Assembly (NCBI RefSeq): GCF_014641615.1
Contig: NZ_BMIB01000001.1
Coordinates: forward strand, 124,769-188,768
Origin: Filimonas zeae
GTDB lineage: Bacteria > Bacteroidota > Bacteroidia > Chitinophagales > Chitinophagaceae
Direction: 5' to 3'
Length of the DNA stretch: 64,000 nucleotides
Made by a program: the position numbers and the translations under genes. The notes under the pieces are model-generated. The model made no database searches, had not been told where the DNA came from, and saw only the letters and a program-made list of their open reading frames with translations. How positions within the stretch are numbered: position 1 is the stretch's first letter; each line of letters opens with the position of its first letter. This document shows positions 9,036 to 17,135 of the stretch, one piece after another.

Positions 9036-9069
9036 AATAAGGTTACATAAAGACTTACGTAACCTTATT
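9036..9069. terminator. Inverted repeat, probable terminator
   Basis: AATAAGGTTAC (9036-9046) pairs perfectly with GTAACCTTATT (9059-9069) over a 12-nt loop. It lies between the end of the Thg1 operon and the start of the fasciclin gene, both on the minus strand. It could end the Thg1 transcript or act as an operator for the fasciclin gene. Confidence 0.5.
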
Positions 9070-9114
9070 ACGGCTGGTTTTATCCTGAAAGAAAAAATGT
9101 ATAGAACTATGTGT

Positions 9115-9140
9115 AAACCAATAAGGAGACTTATTGGTTT
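9115..9140 (-). terminator. Hairpin that contains the stop codon of the Thg1-like gene
   Basis: AAACCAATAAG (9115-9125) pairs perfectly with CTTATTGGTTT (9130-9140) around a 4-nt loop. The Thg1-like stop codon (9131-9133) lies inside the stem, so the hairpin can only form after the ribosome leaves. Confidence 0.6.
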
Positions 9141-9907
9141 TTACTGCCTGCTTCTGTTAAGCGATCTGTAATAAAATCAGAATAGGCTTCCTTCATAGGT
9201 AATTCATACTCCACATGCAGCTCGCGGCGGGTAACCTGTACGGTGTTGTTGGTAACCGGGTTAAAGCCTTCCTTTACTCCATCGCGCCAGTACATGCCTA
9301 AACCTCTTTTTTGCCAGGAAGGGAGGTTGTTGAAGTTGATGCCGTTACTGAACAGCAATTCATTTTTTGCTGCAATACTGATGCGCGAAATACGGTTTGT
9401 GGCATCTGCGGGCGAAAGCCCCGTTTTGCGTAGTAGCCAATAACAATGCGCATTCAATGCATTGCGGTGCGCATCTTCGTTGCGCCAGCGGAAATAGTCT
9501 GTTACCAGCGCTGGGTTGGGTAACTCACAAATGCGACAGTCGAAAGCGGCAACAGCGCCCAACTGGAGGGAAAACTTAGCACTAGCCTCACCGGCGAGCA
9601 GGGAATTCAGCTTACGGTGTTTGCGGCCAAAAGCGTTTTCCTGCACATCCAGTAGCAGTGAAATTTCATCGCTTTCTGTATAGCCATATGTTACACGGAA
9701 GCCACAGTTCATCAGGTGTTTAACGGTTTCCACCATATAATCCCTGAACCGTATATCAAAGGGTTTTTCAAAATCGTGCAGCTCTTTGGTAAGCCGCGTA
9801 AAGTTTCTGCCATCAATTCTGGCTACTATATACATTTCAGGCAATACACAGGTGTCGTGGGCTGTTTCAAATACCCGCATCTTCTTGTCCAGATCGTCAA
9901 ATTTCAT
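9131..9907 (-). CDS. thg1: Thg1-like 3'-5' RNA polymerase (tRNA-His guanylyltransferase family)
   Basis: A 258-aa protein matching the bacterial Thg1-like (TLP) family. The metal-binding motif RIDGRNF (D32, G33) and the second carboxylate motif TYGYTESDE (D80, E81) are intact. Family members add nucleotides in the 3'-5' direction to the 5' end of RNA; canonical Thg1 adds G-1 to tRNA-His, while bacterial TLPs can repair 5'-truncated tRNAs. Its start overlaps the end of the upstream kinase gene by 11 nt (9897-9907), so they are translationally coupled. A 5'-kinase beside a 5'-extending polymerase fits RNA 5'-end repair (inference). Confidence 0.88.
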   Translation of the reverse strand: MKFDDLDKKMRVFETAHDTCVLPEMYIVARIDGRNFTRLTKELHDFEKPFDIRFRDYMVETVKHLMNCGFRVTYGYTESDEISLLLDVQENAFGRKHRKLNSLLAGEASAKFSLQLGAVAAFDCRICELPNPALVTDYFRWRNEDAHRNALNAHCYWLLRKTGLSPADATNRISRISIAAKNELLFSNGINFNNLPSWQKRGLGMYWRDGVKEGFNPVTNNTVQVTRRELHVEYELPMKEAYSDFITDRLTEAGSKNQ

Positions 9908-10343
9908 CTTTCCAGGGTTGTATTATAAACTGGTTGTTCTCAATACTTACAAAATAAAGCTCGTCAAAACCTTCGCTGCGCCGGGGCAATTGTAACCTGT
10001 TGTAAGTTCCTTTTACACCTTTTTCGGGTATCAGCGCTTTTCCTGTCCGCGTGCTGTTACGTTCCAGCGCATCGGTTAATGAAGAGGAAAAATAGTAACC
10101 GATTACCTTGTAACGGTTCAGGCGTGCCATAATAATATACTTTTCCCGCTCCAGTTTTGACGCATTGGTGTTGTCCACTACAAATTTCTGCGAGGTGGTA
10201 AAACAGGTTTCCAGAAACCTGTCTTCCCGGTTGCGGGTATTGAACAGGTCCAGCGAGATTCTCATATGCGTGGCAAAGAAATGCTCTTTGAAAAAAGTAG
10301 ACTTACCGGTGGCTTGTATGCCGCAAAATATAACTGCTTCCAT
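9897..10343 (-). CDS. Polynucleotide-kinase-like P-loop kinase
   Basis: A 148-aa single-domain P-loop kinase: Walker A GIQATGKST (8-16), an SLD with D32 in the position of the phosphoacceptor-activating Asp of T4 Pnk-type kinases, and a VDNTN motif (56-60) as in Pnkp kinases. Its length matches a stand-alone kinase module with no phosphatase or ligase domain. It should phosphorylate the 5'-OH of RNA, DNA or a nucleoside. It overlaps the Thg1-like gene by 11 nt, which argues for an RNA substrate handed to the polymerase. Confidence 0.78.
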   Translation of the reverse strand: MEAVIFCGIQATGKSTFFKEHFFATHMRISLDLFNTRNREDRFLETCFTTSQKFVVDNTNASKLEREKYIIMARLNRYKVIGYYFSSSLTDALERNSTRTGKALIPEKGVKGTYNRLQLPRRSEGFDELYFVSIENNQFIIQPWKDEI

Positions 10344-10365
10344 GGTTTGGGTGAAATACTATGCA

Positions 10366-10617
10366 ATGATAATGATTGTTGGCATTTCTCCTTACAGGAT
10401 TATCAATAAACAGCTGCACAACAAGCAGGCAGGAAGTATAGGTCAAAAAGCATCTGAATATCCGCCGGCATTTGGTATTGACTGGCATGTGGATGATGCG
10501 GAAGGGGTGCATTTAGAAGGGGAGCTGTTCGGGTTTCGTGTTTTGATTGTGGAGGAAGGTGATGAAAACTGGGTGGAGAGGGTTTTACAATTGCCGGATG
10601 CTAAGGCTTTGATATAA
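10366..10617 (+). CDS. Small hypothetical protein, 83 aa
   Basis: The open frame extends upstream to 10165, but that part is antisense to the kinase gene. The start is probably ATG 10366 or 10372, just after the divergent kinase start. The sequence is acidic in its second half ('GIDWHVDDAEGVHLEGELFG'). No domain is recognised. Its reading frame ends 7 nt before a strong bidirectional terminator, which supports a real, separately transcribed gene. Confidence 0.45.
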   Translation: MIMIVGISPYRIINKQLHNKQAGSIGQKASEYPPAFGIDWHVDDAEGVHLEGELFGFRVLIVEEGDENWVERVLQLPDAKALI

Positions 10618-10623
10618 ATAATA

Positions 10624-10667
10624 AACGGGTGAAACAGACTGGTTATATAAAGTCTGTTTCACCCGTT
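10624..10667. terminator. Strong bidirectional terminator
   Basis: A perfect 17-bp stem: AACGGGTGAAACAGACT (10624-10640) and AGTCTGTTTCACCCGTT (10651-10667), with a 10-nt loop. It separates the convergent small gene and the MFS gene. Confidence 0.85.
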
Positions 10668-10693
10668 GCGCATTTTTAACCAGGTATAAAAGG

Positions 10694-11908
10694 CTACTTC
10701 TTCTGCTTCAACCCCGGCAGAAAACCGGTTATAATTCCTATCAGTGGCAGATAAGCACATACATGAAACACATAATTAATACTGGTGGCATCTGCCAGCT
10801 TGCCCAGCAATGCGGAGCCGAGGCCGCCCATACCAAAGGCAAAGCCGAAGAATAAACCTGCAATCATACCTACTTTGCCGGGTACCAGTTCCTGTGCATA
10901 TACAAGGATAGCAGAAAACGCCGAGGCCAGAATAATACCTATAATTACAGATAAGGCGCCGGTCCAGAACAGGTTTACGTGGGGCAGTAACAGTGTAAAA
11001 GGCGCTACGCCCAGTATAGAAATCCAGATGATGTATTTTCTGCCAAAGCGGTCGCCCAGAGGGCCGCCGAGTAAGGTGCCTGCTGCTACGGATGCCAGAA
11101 ATATGAACAGGTAAATCTGCGATTGCTGAACGGTAAGGTGAAATTTATCAATAAGGTAAAAGGTAAAATAGCTGCTCATACCTGCCATATAAAAGTATTT
11201 GGAAAAGATGAGTATCAGCAGTATGGTAAGCGATGTTATTACCCTGCTTTTGGATAAGCCGTTGTCTGTTGTTTCTGCTTTAGCGCTGCCGTTCTGTGCA
11301 CGTACTATCAGGTGTTGTTTATACCATACAGCTATGCGGCCCAGTACTACTGCGCCCAGTATGGCAAACAGGCCAAACCAGATTACATGGGGCTGGCCAT
11401 GTGGAATAATAATAGCGGCTGCCAGCAAGGGGCCTATAGCGCTTCCTGCATTGCCACCCAGCTGAAAAATAGATTGTGCCAGCCCGCGTTTGCCGCCTGA
11501 GGCAAGGTGCGCTACGCGTGATGCTTCGGGGTGAAAGATGGAGCTGCCAATACCTACCAGTGCTACTGCTACCAGTATAGCGGGAAAGCTGGTGGCCAGT
11601 GAAAGTACTATAAGGCCGCTAAGGGTAAAGCCCATACCTATGGACAGCGAAAAGGGGCGGGGCGTTTTATCGGTATAATGCCCTACAAAGGGTTGCAGTA
11701 AAGAGGCGGTAATCTGAAAGGTAAAGGTGATAAGGCCTATCTGCGAAAAGGTAAGGTGCAGGTTTTGTTTAATTAACGGATAAATAGAGGGGATAACCGA
11801 TTGCAGCATATCGTTCAACAGATGTGAAAAGCTGATGGTGAACAAGATGGGAAAAACGGTTGCGGTCACTGCAGCTTTGGTGGCGGCAGTGCTGGTTGTT
11901 GCGCTCAT
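10694..11908 (-). CDS. MFS transporter, fosmidomycin-resistance (Fsr)-like
   Basis: A 404-aa protein with about 12 membrane segments. The start 'SHLLNDMLQSVIPSIYPLIK' and 'LLQPFVGHYTDKTPRP' (loop 2-3) match the Fsr drug-efflux branch of the major facilitator superfamily. It would export small molecules by proton antiport in the inner membrane. It lies 30 nt downstream of a GntR-family regulator on the same strand and is probably controlled by it. The true substrate is unknown. Confidence 0.85.
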   Translation of the reverse strand: MSATTSTAATKAAVTATVFPILFTISFSHLLNDMLQSVIPSIYPLIKQNLHLTFSQIGLITFTFQITASLLQPFVGHYTDKTPRPFSLSIGMGFTLSGLIVLSLATSFPAILVAVALVGIGSSIFHPEASRVAHLASGGKRGLAQSIFQLGGNAGSAIGPLLAAAIIIPHGQPHVIWFGLFAILGAVVLGRIAVWYKQHLIVRAQNGSAKAETTDNGLSKSRVITSLTILLILIFSKYFYMAGMSSYFTFYLIDKFHLTVQQSQIYLFIFLASVAAGTLLGGPLGDRFGRKYIIWISILGVAPFTLLLPHVNLFWTGALSVIIGIILASAFSAILVYAQELVPGKVGMIAGLFFGFAFGMGGLGSALLGKLADATSINYVFHVCAYLPLIGIITGFLPGLKQKK

Positions 11909-11938
11909 GTCTTAAATTTTTGAAATGTTGGGAGTATG

Positions 11939-12604
11939 TTAGCCCGTAATATGCCCGTTAATAAGGGCGGCAAAGTGCCAGGCTTGTTTGGGATTTTTAT
12001 CTATAATGCTATTTAGTAAATGCTGGTGCAGTACTGCGGTTTCCCGGAAACCTGAGGCATCTGTATACTGTTTCAGAAAATGTTTTTTGAGTGTGCCTGC
12101 GAATGATTTGTATAAATCTGCCAGCACTTCGTTGCCGGAGGCTTCTGCAATAGCTATGTGAAAGTGAATATCAGCCTCAATGCTTTCTGCCGCGTTACCG
12201 GCTTCTGCTTCTGTATTACGCAGTTCCAGTAGCTGCTTCATTTTTTTAATGTCTTTTGCTGTGCGTTTAAGGGCTGCATTCTCGGCTATTTTCATTTCCA
12301 GCAGCTGCCGTACTTCATCAATCTCTTTTACATTGGAGCGTTTTAAACGCTGCACCAGGGGTTCCTTAATACCGGAGTTGTCTTCTACAAAAGTGCCCAG
12401 TCCCTGCTGCACACGCAGCAGGCCAGAGTTGGCCAGTTGTTTAATGGCTTCTCTTACAGAAGAGCGGCCCACACCAAACTCCTGCATCAGTTCCGCTTCT
12501 ACCGGTAGTTTATCACCCACCTGGTAATGGCCGGTGGAAATCTGCTGCTGAATCATCGTGGCTACTTCTTCTGCCAATGATTTTTTGGTAAATGTGGTTT
12601 GCAT
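11939..12604 (-). CDS. GntR (FadR subfamily) transcriptional regulator
   Basis: Start ATG 12604 gives 221 aa (MQTTFTKKSLAEEV...). The in-frame start at 12640 would place the protein across the promoter and operator described next, so it is rejected. The N-terminal winged helix contains 'EFGVGRSSVREAIKQLANSGLL' (about 43-64). The C-terminal half is an all-helical FCD ligand-binding domain. It heads an operon with the MFS transporter and probably represses both genes until a small carboxylate-type effector binds (inference). Confidence 0.88.
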   Translation of the reverse strand: MQTTFTKKSLAEEVATMIQQQISTGHYQVGDKLPVEAELMQEFGVGRSSVREAIKQLANSGLLRVQQGLGTFVEDNSGIKEPLVQRLKRSNVKEIDEVRQLLEMKIAENAALKRTAKDIKKMKQLLELRNTEAEAGNAAESIEADIHFHIAIAEASGNEVLADLYKSFAGTLKKHFLKQYTDASGFRETAVLHQHLLNSIIDKNPKQAWHFAALINGHITG

Positions 12605-12605
12605 A

Positions 12606-12618
12606 ATCATCAGATGAT
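12606..12618. promoter_or_regulatory. Palindromic operator of the GntR operon
   Basis: ATCATC-A-GATGAT is a perfect 6+1+6 palindrome. It ends 1 nt before the GntR start codon and lies just downstream of the -7 element, as expected for autorepression. Confidence 0.6.
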
Positions 12619-12627
12619 ATGATGATT

Positions 12628-12635
12628 CAAAGCTA
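12628..12635 (-). promoter_or_regulatory. -7 promoter element of the GntR-MFS operon
   Basis: TAGCTTTG on the minus strand fits the Bacteroidota TAnnTTTG consensus. A TTTGG at about 12655-12658, 19-20 nt further upstream, fits the -33 element. The palindrome at 12606-12618 would cover the transcription start region. Confidence 0.6.
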
Positions 12636-12737
12636 GACATTTTTTGTAAACTGCCAAATCAGATGTGGCAAGCGAAGTTTCAGTAAAAGTAAAATGCAGG
12701 TATGGAGAACGCCTGTAAACGGCAGGTGATTCAATTA

Positions 12738-12775
12738 AAAAAGGATGTACCGGAAAATTACGATACATCCTTTTT
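12738..12775 (-). terminator. Hairpin terminator downstream of the 411-aa secreted protein
   Basis: AAAAAGGATGTA (12738-12749) pairs with TACATCCTTTTT (12764-12775), a perfect 12-bp stem with a 14-nt loop and A/T tails. The rest of the 12641-12822 gap shows no gene. Confidence 0.75.
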
Positions 12776-12822
12776 GTGCGTATAGCTGATAGTATATTCA
12801 GGGCCGGAAGTGCCGCCGGTAA

Positions 12823-14058
12823 TTATGGTTGCTTTTGGGTGTAGTACACAACGCTGGCAATGTTACCGGTTTGTATATTCCAGGTATAATCAACAGCATC
12901 TGCTTCTCTTATTACCCGCACTTCCCACTCATCTTTATTCAGTGGCCGGGCATAGGCCCTGGTGGGAAACAGGGCGTTCCGCTGCACCAGCATGGCTTTT
13001 GTTTTATCGTCTCCCTCCTGCAGGTAGGTGGCAGCGGCTGCAACAATAGAGGCCCATTGTTGCGAATGAAAAATGCACGCAGCGTATAAACTGGTATCTG
13101 CATGTTGCAGCAGCTCTGCTGTTGCCAGCTTGTGCTCCTTATAGCCGGTAAGCTGGGGCAATGTTTGTGGCAGCTGCTGTAAAAGGGCCGTGCGTATGTT
13201 TACTATCTCAGGCAGGTGCTGACTGTAAAATTGTTGTAGCACCTCATTACGGCGTACCAGGTTTTCAGCATAGTTTTCTGCCTTATAGTTTTTACCGGGG
13301 TAGTGCTTCCATAAGGTATCCCACAAAGCGGCAGAAAGCTGGCTCAGGCTGTCTGCCGGTTGTGTTACGGATGCGGGCCAGGTAATATCGGTAAAAGAGG
13401 CGTCGCCGGGGTAACTATAACGGATAGCGGTAATAACACCATTGCGCAGGTTGTATTGAAAGGTTACAGCCATACTGCGGTCTGCGCTCCACACCTGCGA
13501 AATGCTGTCGTTGAGCGATCGGGCGTAGGTGCGCGTACCATACAGGTCGCGCAAACGATACAAATGCTGCGCTTCTTCCAGCGGCGTGTGGGCGGTTGCA
13601 AAAAGAGAAGTGGTGCACAGGTTCCAGGCAAGCTGTGCAATAGTGGCGGGGTCAAAATTGCGCAGGTACGCAAGCGCAATCAAATCCATGCCTTCCTGCT
13701 CCTGCTCGCTGGCGTACCACTGCGGCTGCTGCCATTTCAGTTGGCGCAGCCCATCGGGTGGGGTAGCATATTGTTGAAACTGTGCTTTGCGTACGGCGGC
13801 ATAGGCATCTCCGTTTTCGCGGAGAAATGTTTTGTAAGCCCTGTAAAACGGATGTTTCTGATAAATGGCTTTTTGCTGTGTGCCCGTGCTGTTGTCGGGT
13901 AATTGGTTTATCACCTGCTCCAGTTGCAGCCATTGGGCGCGGTGGGTGGTAATAAAGGTGTCTGCTTTTGCGGTCAGCTCTTTTTCGGCAGGTGTTTGTG
14001 CAAATGCAGAAACTACAGCCATCAGGCCATAGCATAGGAATCGGATGTGCTTTTTCAT
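12823..14058 (-). CDS. Secreted protein of unknown function, 411 aa
   Basis: It begins with a signal peptide (MKKHIRFLCYGLMAVVSAFA, cleavage about residue 20). The mature part is mainly helical, rich in Gln, Tyr and Trp, with no motif I recognise. A beta-rich stretch near the C-terminus ('WEVRVIREADAVDYTWNIQTGNIASVVYY') could be a small domain. The gene stands alone on the minus strand with its own terminator. A TATATTGC element on the minus strand (14082-14089), a variant of the -7 box, lies about 25 nt before the start codon. Confidence 0.6.
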   Translation of the reverse strand: MKKHIRFLCYGLMAVVSAFAQTPAEKELTAKADTFITTHRAQWLQLEQVINQLPDNSTGTQQKAIYQKHPFYRAYKTFLRENGDAYAAVRKAQFQQYATPPDGLRQLKWQQPQWYASEQEQEGMDLIALAYLRNFDPATIAQLAWNLCTTSLFATAHTPLEEAQHLYRLRDLYGTRTYARSLNDSISQVWSADRSMAVTFQYNLRNGVITAIRYSYPGDASFTDITWPASVTQPADSLSQLSAALWDTLWKHYPGKNYKAENYAENLVRRNEVLQQFYSQHLPEIVNIRTALLQQLPQTLPQLTGYKEHKLATAELLQHADTSLYAACIFHSQQWASIVAAAATYLQEGDDKTKAMLVQRNALFPTRAYARPLNKDEWEVRVIREADAVDYTWNIQTGNIASVVYYTQKQP

Positions 14059-14164
14059 AGTACGGTGTTGTGTTTATATATGCAATATACAAGGTAGTGC
14101 TGAAAATAGCCAGGGAACCAGGGCCTGCATTCCCCGGTTCTTACTGGCATACCTGTATTTCAGC

Positions 14165-14500
14165 TTACAGGTTAAACTTACCTTCTACCAACTTTCCTAT
14201 AAAGGGCACGGGCCGTTCTGCGTTATTAGAGGCGGTTATTATACCCAGCAGCATCAGTACCAGCGGTGCCAGCCCTATAATGTAAAACAGGGTGGCCAGC
14301 GAGGGTATTATACCCAGCAGTATACCACTGGCAACACTCAGCACTACAGAAAAAATAATCACTCCCAGGCTTTGTGTAAGATGGTATTGCACAAAGGGAT
14401 TTTTATCGGGCGAGTTGCGATAGTTATAATAAGAAATTACCCAACCGATAATGGTGATGTAGGCTACTATAGCCATGGTGCGATTTGTCATAGTATACAT
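14165..14500 (-). CDS. DUF4870-like small membrane protein
   Basis: A 111-aa protein from ATG 14500 (MYTMTNRTMAIVAYITIIGW) with three hydrophobic segments, typical of the Tic20-like DUF4870 group. The longer frame to 14545 adds an N-terminus upstream of a good promoter and is rejected. A TAGGTTTG element on the minus strand (14515-14522) puts the transcription start about 9 nt before this ATG. The family has no firm function; it is often found next to membrane regulators, and here a TPR-LuxR regulator is divergently placed. Confidence 0.75.
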   Translation of the reverse strand: MYTMTNRTMAIVAYITIIGWVISYYNYRNSPDKNPFVQYHLTQSLGVIIFSVVLSVASGILLGIIPSLATLFYIIGLAPLVLMLLGIITASNNAERPVPFIGKLVEGKFNL

Positions 14501-14685
14501 TTTTTGGTTCACTGCAAACCTAAACAGGCTCGCTGCCCGGGCCATAAAAACAGCGCCTACAACAGGTCTACAATATCAAAACCAGGCGTCTACAATGCGT
14601 CTACAGAAAAAGCTTAATTATTTGGTAGTGAGCCGGTTGGGTAGTTGTTGACGTTTTTGGCCTGATTCTTTCGATGCTAGTATTC

Positions 14686-16512
14686 ATGCTACGAAAAACC
14701 ACTTTACTCTTATTGCTCACCTGTATTTTCAGTACTGCTGCCCTGGCGCAGCAACGTTACCGCGACTCTCTGGAAGCTATTTTAAAAGAGGGCGGCATTT
14801 CTCCTTACCGGCAAACGGTGCTGCGCTGCCAGCTGGCGAGGGCCGTTTTTGAAACTGATTTGCCTAAGGCGCTGTTGCTAACCAGTAAAGGGGAGGTGGC
14901 ACCCGGCAACGATGCAAAAGCCTGGGTATATGCTACACGTGTTCACCTGCTGGTGCAGCAGAAGAATAAGCCGGCTGCTTATGCAGCATTAGATAGTGCG
15001 CTGCTGTACGAGGGTAAAGCCACTGATGCGGTAGCTAAAGGTATGGTGTGGCTGCGCAATGGCTGGCTTGATCTGGTTGATAATGAAAATGATATGGCCG
15101 CAGAGAAATTGCTGAAGGCGCTGGACTATTTTAAAGCCGCGGGTAATGGTACGTATGCTGCGCTGGCCTGTCATTATCTGGCCAGTATTTACAGCTACGG
15201 GGCCGATGAAAAACGCCAGGGCGATTATGCCCGCCAATGTCTGGAGCAGGCTTTGCAGAGCGGCGAGCCGGACGCGTTAAACACGGCTTATTATACTATG
15301 GGCCAGCATTTTTACGATGCGTATAAACTTACGCCCAAACAACGTATACTGTTAGATTCTGCATTGCTTTGGTACCACCGGTCTGTCAGCCTCAGTAACC
15401 GCGAAAAGGGACGGGTGTTGATAAGCAGCAATACAGCGGGGGTGGCATTGAATACGGCCAATATTTACTTTCAGCATTACCCGGCTGCCTACCGCGATAG
15501 TGTGTTCCGGTATCTTGATATTGCGGAGCAGATTGCCGGGGAAACACATAACACCGAAATTTTAATTAATTGTTATGGCATGCGTAGCGAGTATGCATTG
15601 CAAAGGGGCAACACTTCTGATGCAGAGGGGATACTGCTGGCAGCACTAAGCCTTACTGCAACTTCCTCTGTAAAAATGCCGCTTACCCAATCGCGCATAT
15701 ACCGGGCGCTGGCCCGGGTAGCGGAGCAGCGGCACGATACACAAGCAGAACTGAAATATCTTAAAAACTACGTAGAAGCCAATACAGAAGCTATTAGCCA
15801 GGAAAGGGCGGCCAATGCCCAGCGTATAGATGCACGTTACCGGGCAGCGCGGCAGGAACAGAAGATTCAGTTGCTGGAGCAGGAGGCTGCGTTTACCCAA
15901 AAGCGCAACCTGTTGTATGTGGGGCTGGGCGTGGTGGGGGTAACTGCACTGGCGCTGCTGCTGGTATCCTATAATTACCGGCTCAAAGCTTCTTTACGCA
16001 AGCGCGAACTGATTGATAAGGAAAAGGAAGAGGTAATATTAAAAGTGAAGCTGAAAGAAGCAGAAACCAATCAGCTGCTGGCAGAGAAAGCACTGATGCG
16101 CGAGCGGCAGGAGCGGCTGGAAAAAGAACTGCTGGCGGGCCAGCTGCAGAAAGAAGAAAAGAACCAGCTGATGGAGTTGCTGGCAGATAAAAACAGCGCT
16201 AATGCAGACCAGGTTAAACGTATGCTGAAACGTCAGCAGCAGCTGGATGAAGCGTATGAAGGCCATACGGCTGATTTTGTAGAGGTGCATGCCAGCTTTT
16301 TTGAAAAGCTGCGGCAGCAATCTGCCGATTCCCTTACCCGGCTGGATATGAAGTATTGTGCTTACATATTAATGGGCTTGTCTAACAAAGAGATATCGGC
16401 CCGGCTGAACATTGAAGCCAAAAGTATCCGCATGGCGCGGTACCGGATTAAGCAAAAGCTGGGGCTGGGTAAAGACGATCATCTGGATCAGTTTATAAAA
16501 ACATTGGGCTAG
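14686..16512 (+). CDS. Membrane TPR protein with C-terminal LuxR-type DNA-binding domain
   Basis: From ATG 14686 (MLRKTTLLLLLTCIFSTAALA signal) the protein is 608 aa. Order: signal peptide, a helical TPR-like sensor region (about 25-390), one transmembrane segment ('LLYVGLGVVGVTALALLLV', about 408-426), a long charged coiled coil (about 430-520), and a LuxR-type helix-turn-helix ('GLSNKEISARLNIEAKSIRMARYRIKQKLGL') at the C-terminus. This periplasmic-sensor, cytoplasmic-HTH design is common in Bacteroidota. It probably acts as a one-component regulator; its target is not evident. An upstream ATG at 14674 is also in frame. Confidence 0.82.
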   Translation: MLRKTTLLLLLTCIFSTAALAQQRYRDSLEAILKEGGISPYRQTVLRCQLARAVFETDLPKALLLTSKGEVAPGNDAKAWVYATRVHLLVQQKNKPAAYAALDSALLYEGKATDAVAKGMVWLRNGWLDLVDNENDMAAEKLLKALDYFKAAGNGTYAALACHYLASIYSYGADEKRQGDYARQCLEQALQSGEPDALNTAYYTMGQHFYDAYKLTPKQRILLDSALLWYHRSVSLSNREKGRVLISSNTAGVALNTANIYFQHYPAAYRDSVFRYLDIAEQIAGETHNTEILINCYGMRSEYALQRGNTSDAEGILLAALSLTATSSVKMPLTQSRIYRALARVAEQRHDTQAELKYLKNYVEANTEAISQERAANAQRIDARYRAARQEQKIQLLEQEAAFTQKRNLLYVGLGVVGVTALALLLVSYNYRLKASLRKRELIDKEKEEVILKVKLKEAETNQLLAEKALMRERQERLEKELLAGQLQKEEKNQLMELLADKNSANADQVKRMLKRQQQLDEAYEGHTADFVEVHASFFEKLRQQSADSLTRLDMKYCAYILMGLSNKEISARLNIEAKSIRMARYRIKQKLGLGKDDHLDQFIKTLG

Positions 16513-16559
16513 TGCCCCAAACTTTTTTGCAGAATGTTTGGATAAGTAAGCGGTTTGTA

Positions 16560-16567
16560 TAATTTTG
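16560..16567 (+). promoter_or_regulatory. -7 element of the His-rich protein gene
   Basis: TAATTTTG fits TAnnTTTG exactly. Only 5 nt separate it from the GTG at 16573, so the transcript may be leaderless. Confidence 0.55.
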
Positions 16568-16572
16568 CAGCT

Positions 16573-16926
16573 GTGTTACAAAAACGTGCAGATATAAAAC
16601 GGGTACTCGCCCTGGGCATATTACTGCTTTTTGCAGTAAGCGCTACGCCCTGGCAGTGGCTGCACACGTTTATTTTTCCGCACGCACACGCACATCTTCA
16701 CGAAGGGCCAACGGATACCAAAGCTCATTTTGCAAAAACAACGGTACATTGTCATTGTACGCACGACTTTCATCCTACGCCCTGCATTATCAGTAATGAA
16801 GTAGCTACGGTAGTATACCGCGCTTCGTTTCAGCAACGGCAGGCAGCGCAATGGGTTAGTCATTTTTATAGTATTCCCCGTTATTTCTTTTCTCTCCACG
16901 GGCCTCCCGTGTATTCTCTGGCGTAA
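16573..16926 (+). CDS. Small His-rich exported or membrane protein
   Basis: No ATG is available at the N-terminus. GTG 16573 is the likely start (117 aa), because the only upstream alternative, a TTG at 16555, precedes the -7 element. A hydrophobic segment (about 12-28) is followed by clusters of possible metal ligands: HTFIFPHAHAHLHEG and HCHCTHDFHPTPC. The C-terminal half is not recognised. It lies 209 nt upstream of a TonB receptor with DUF4625 lipoproteins, which suggests a part in transition-metal handling (inference). The gap 16927-17135 shows no gene. Confidence 0.6.
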   Translation: MLQKRADIKRVLALGILLLFAVSATPWQWLHTFIFPHAHAHLHEGPTDTKAHFAKTTVHCHCTHDFHPTPCIISNEVATVVYRASFQQRQAAQWVSHFYSIPRYFFSLHGPPVYSLA

Positions 16927-17135
16927 ACAACAGTATCATTTCCGTTTACAGTAGTATACGTATGCGTAACAGCAAACGTGTGTATGGCTGTAAATGCCCT
17001 GCATACAGGTATGCTTAGCTGTATACCGCTGTGGTGTAAGCAGTAAGCACGTGCATTGCTGCGTACTGTGTAGTGTTACGCGTTTTCTTTTGTTTCAGGT
17101 ATTATTTCCAGCATTCATTTTAGTGTTTTAGCAAG

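Noticed and set aside
14045..14617. 190-codon frame on the plus strand
   Set aside because: Antisense to the DUF4870-like gene and low-complexity in composition.
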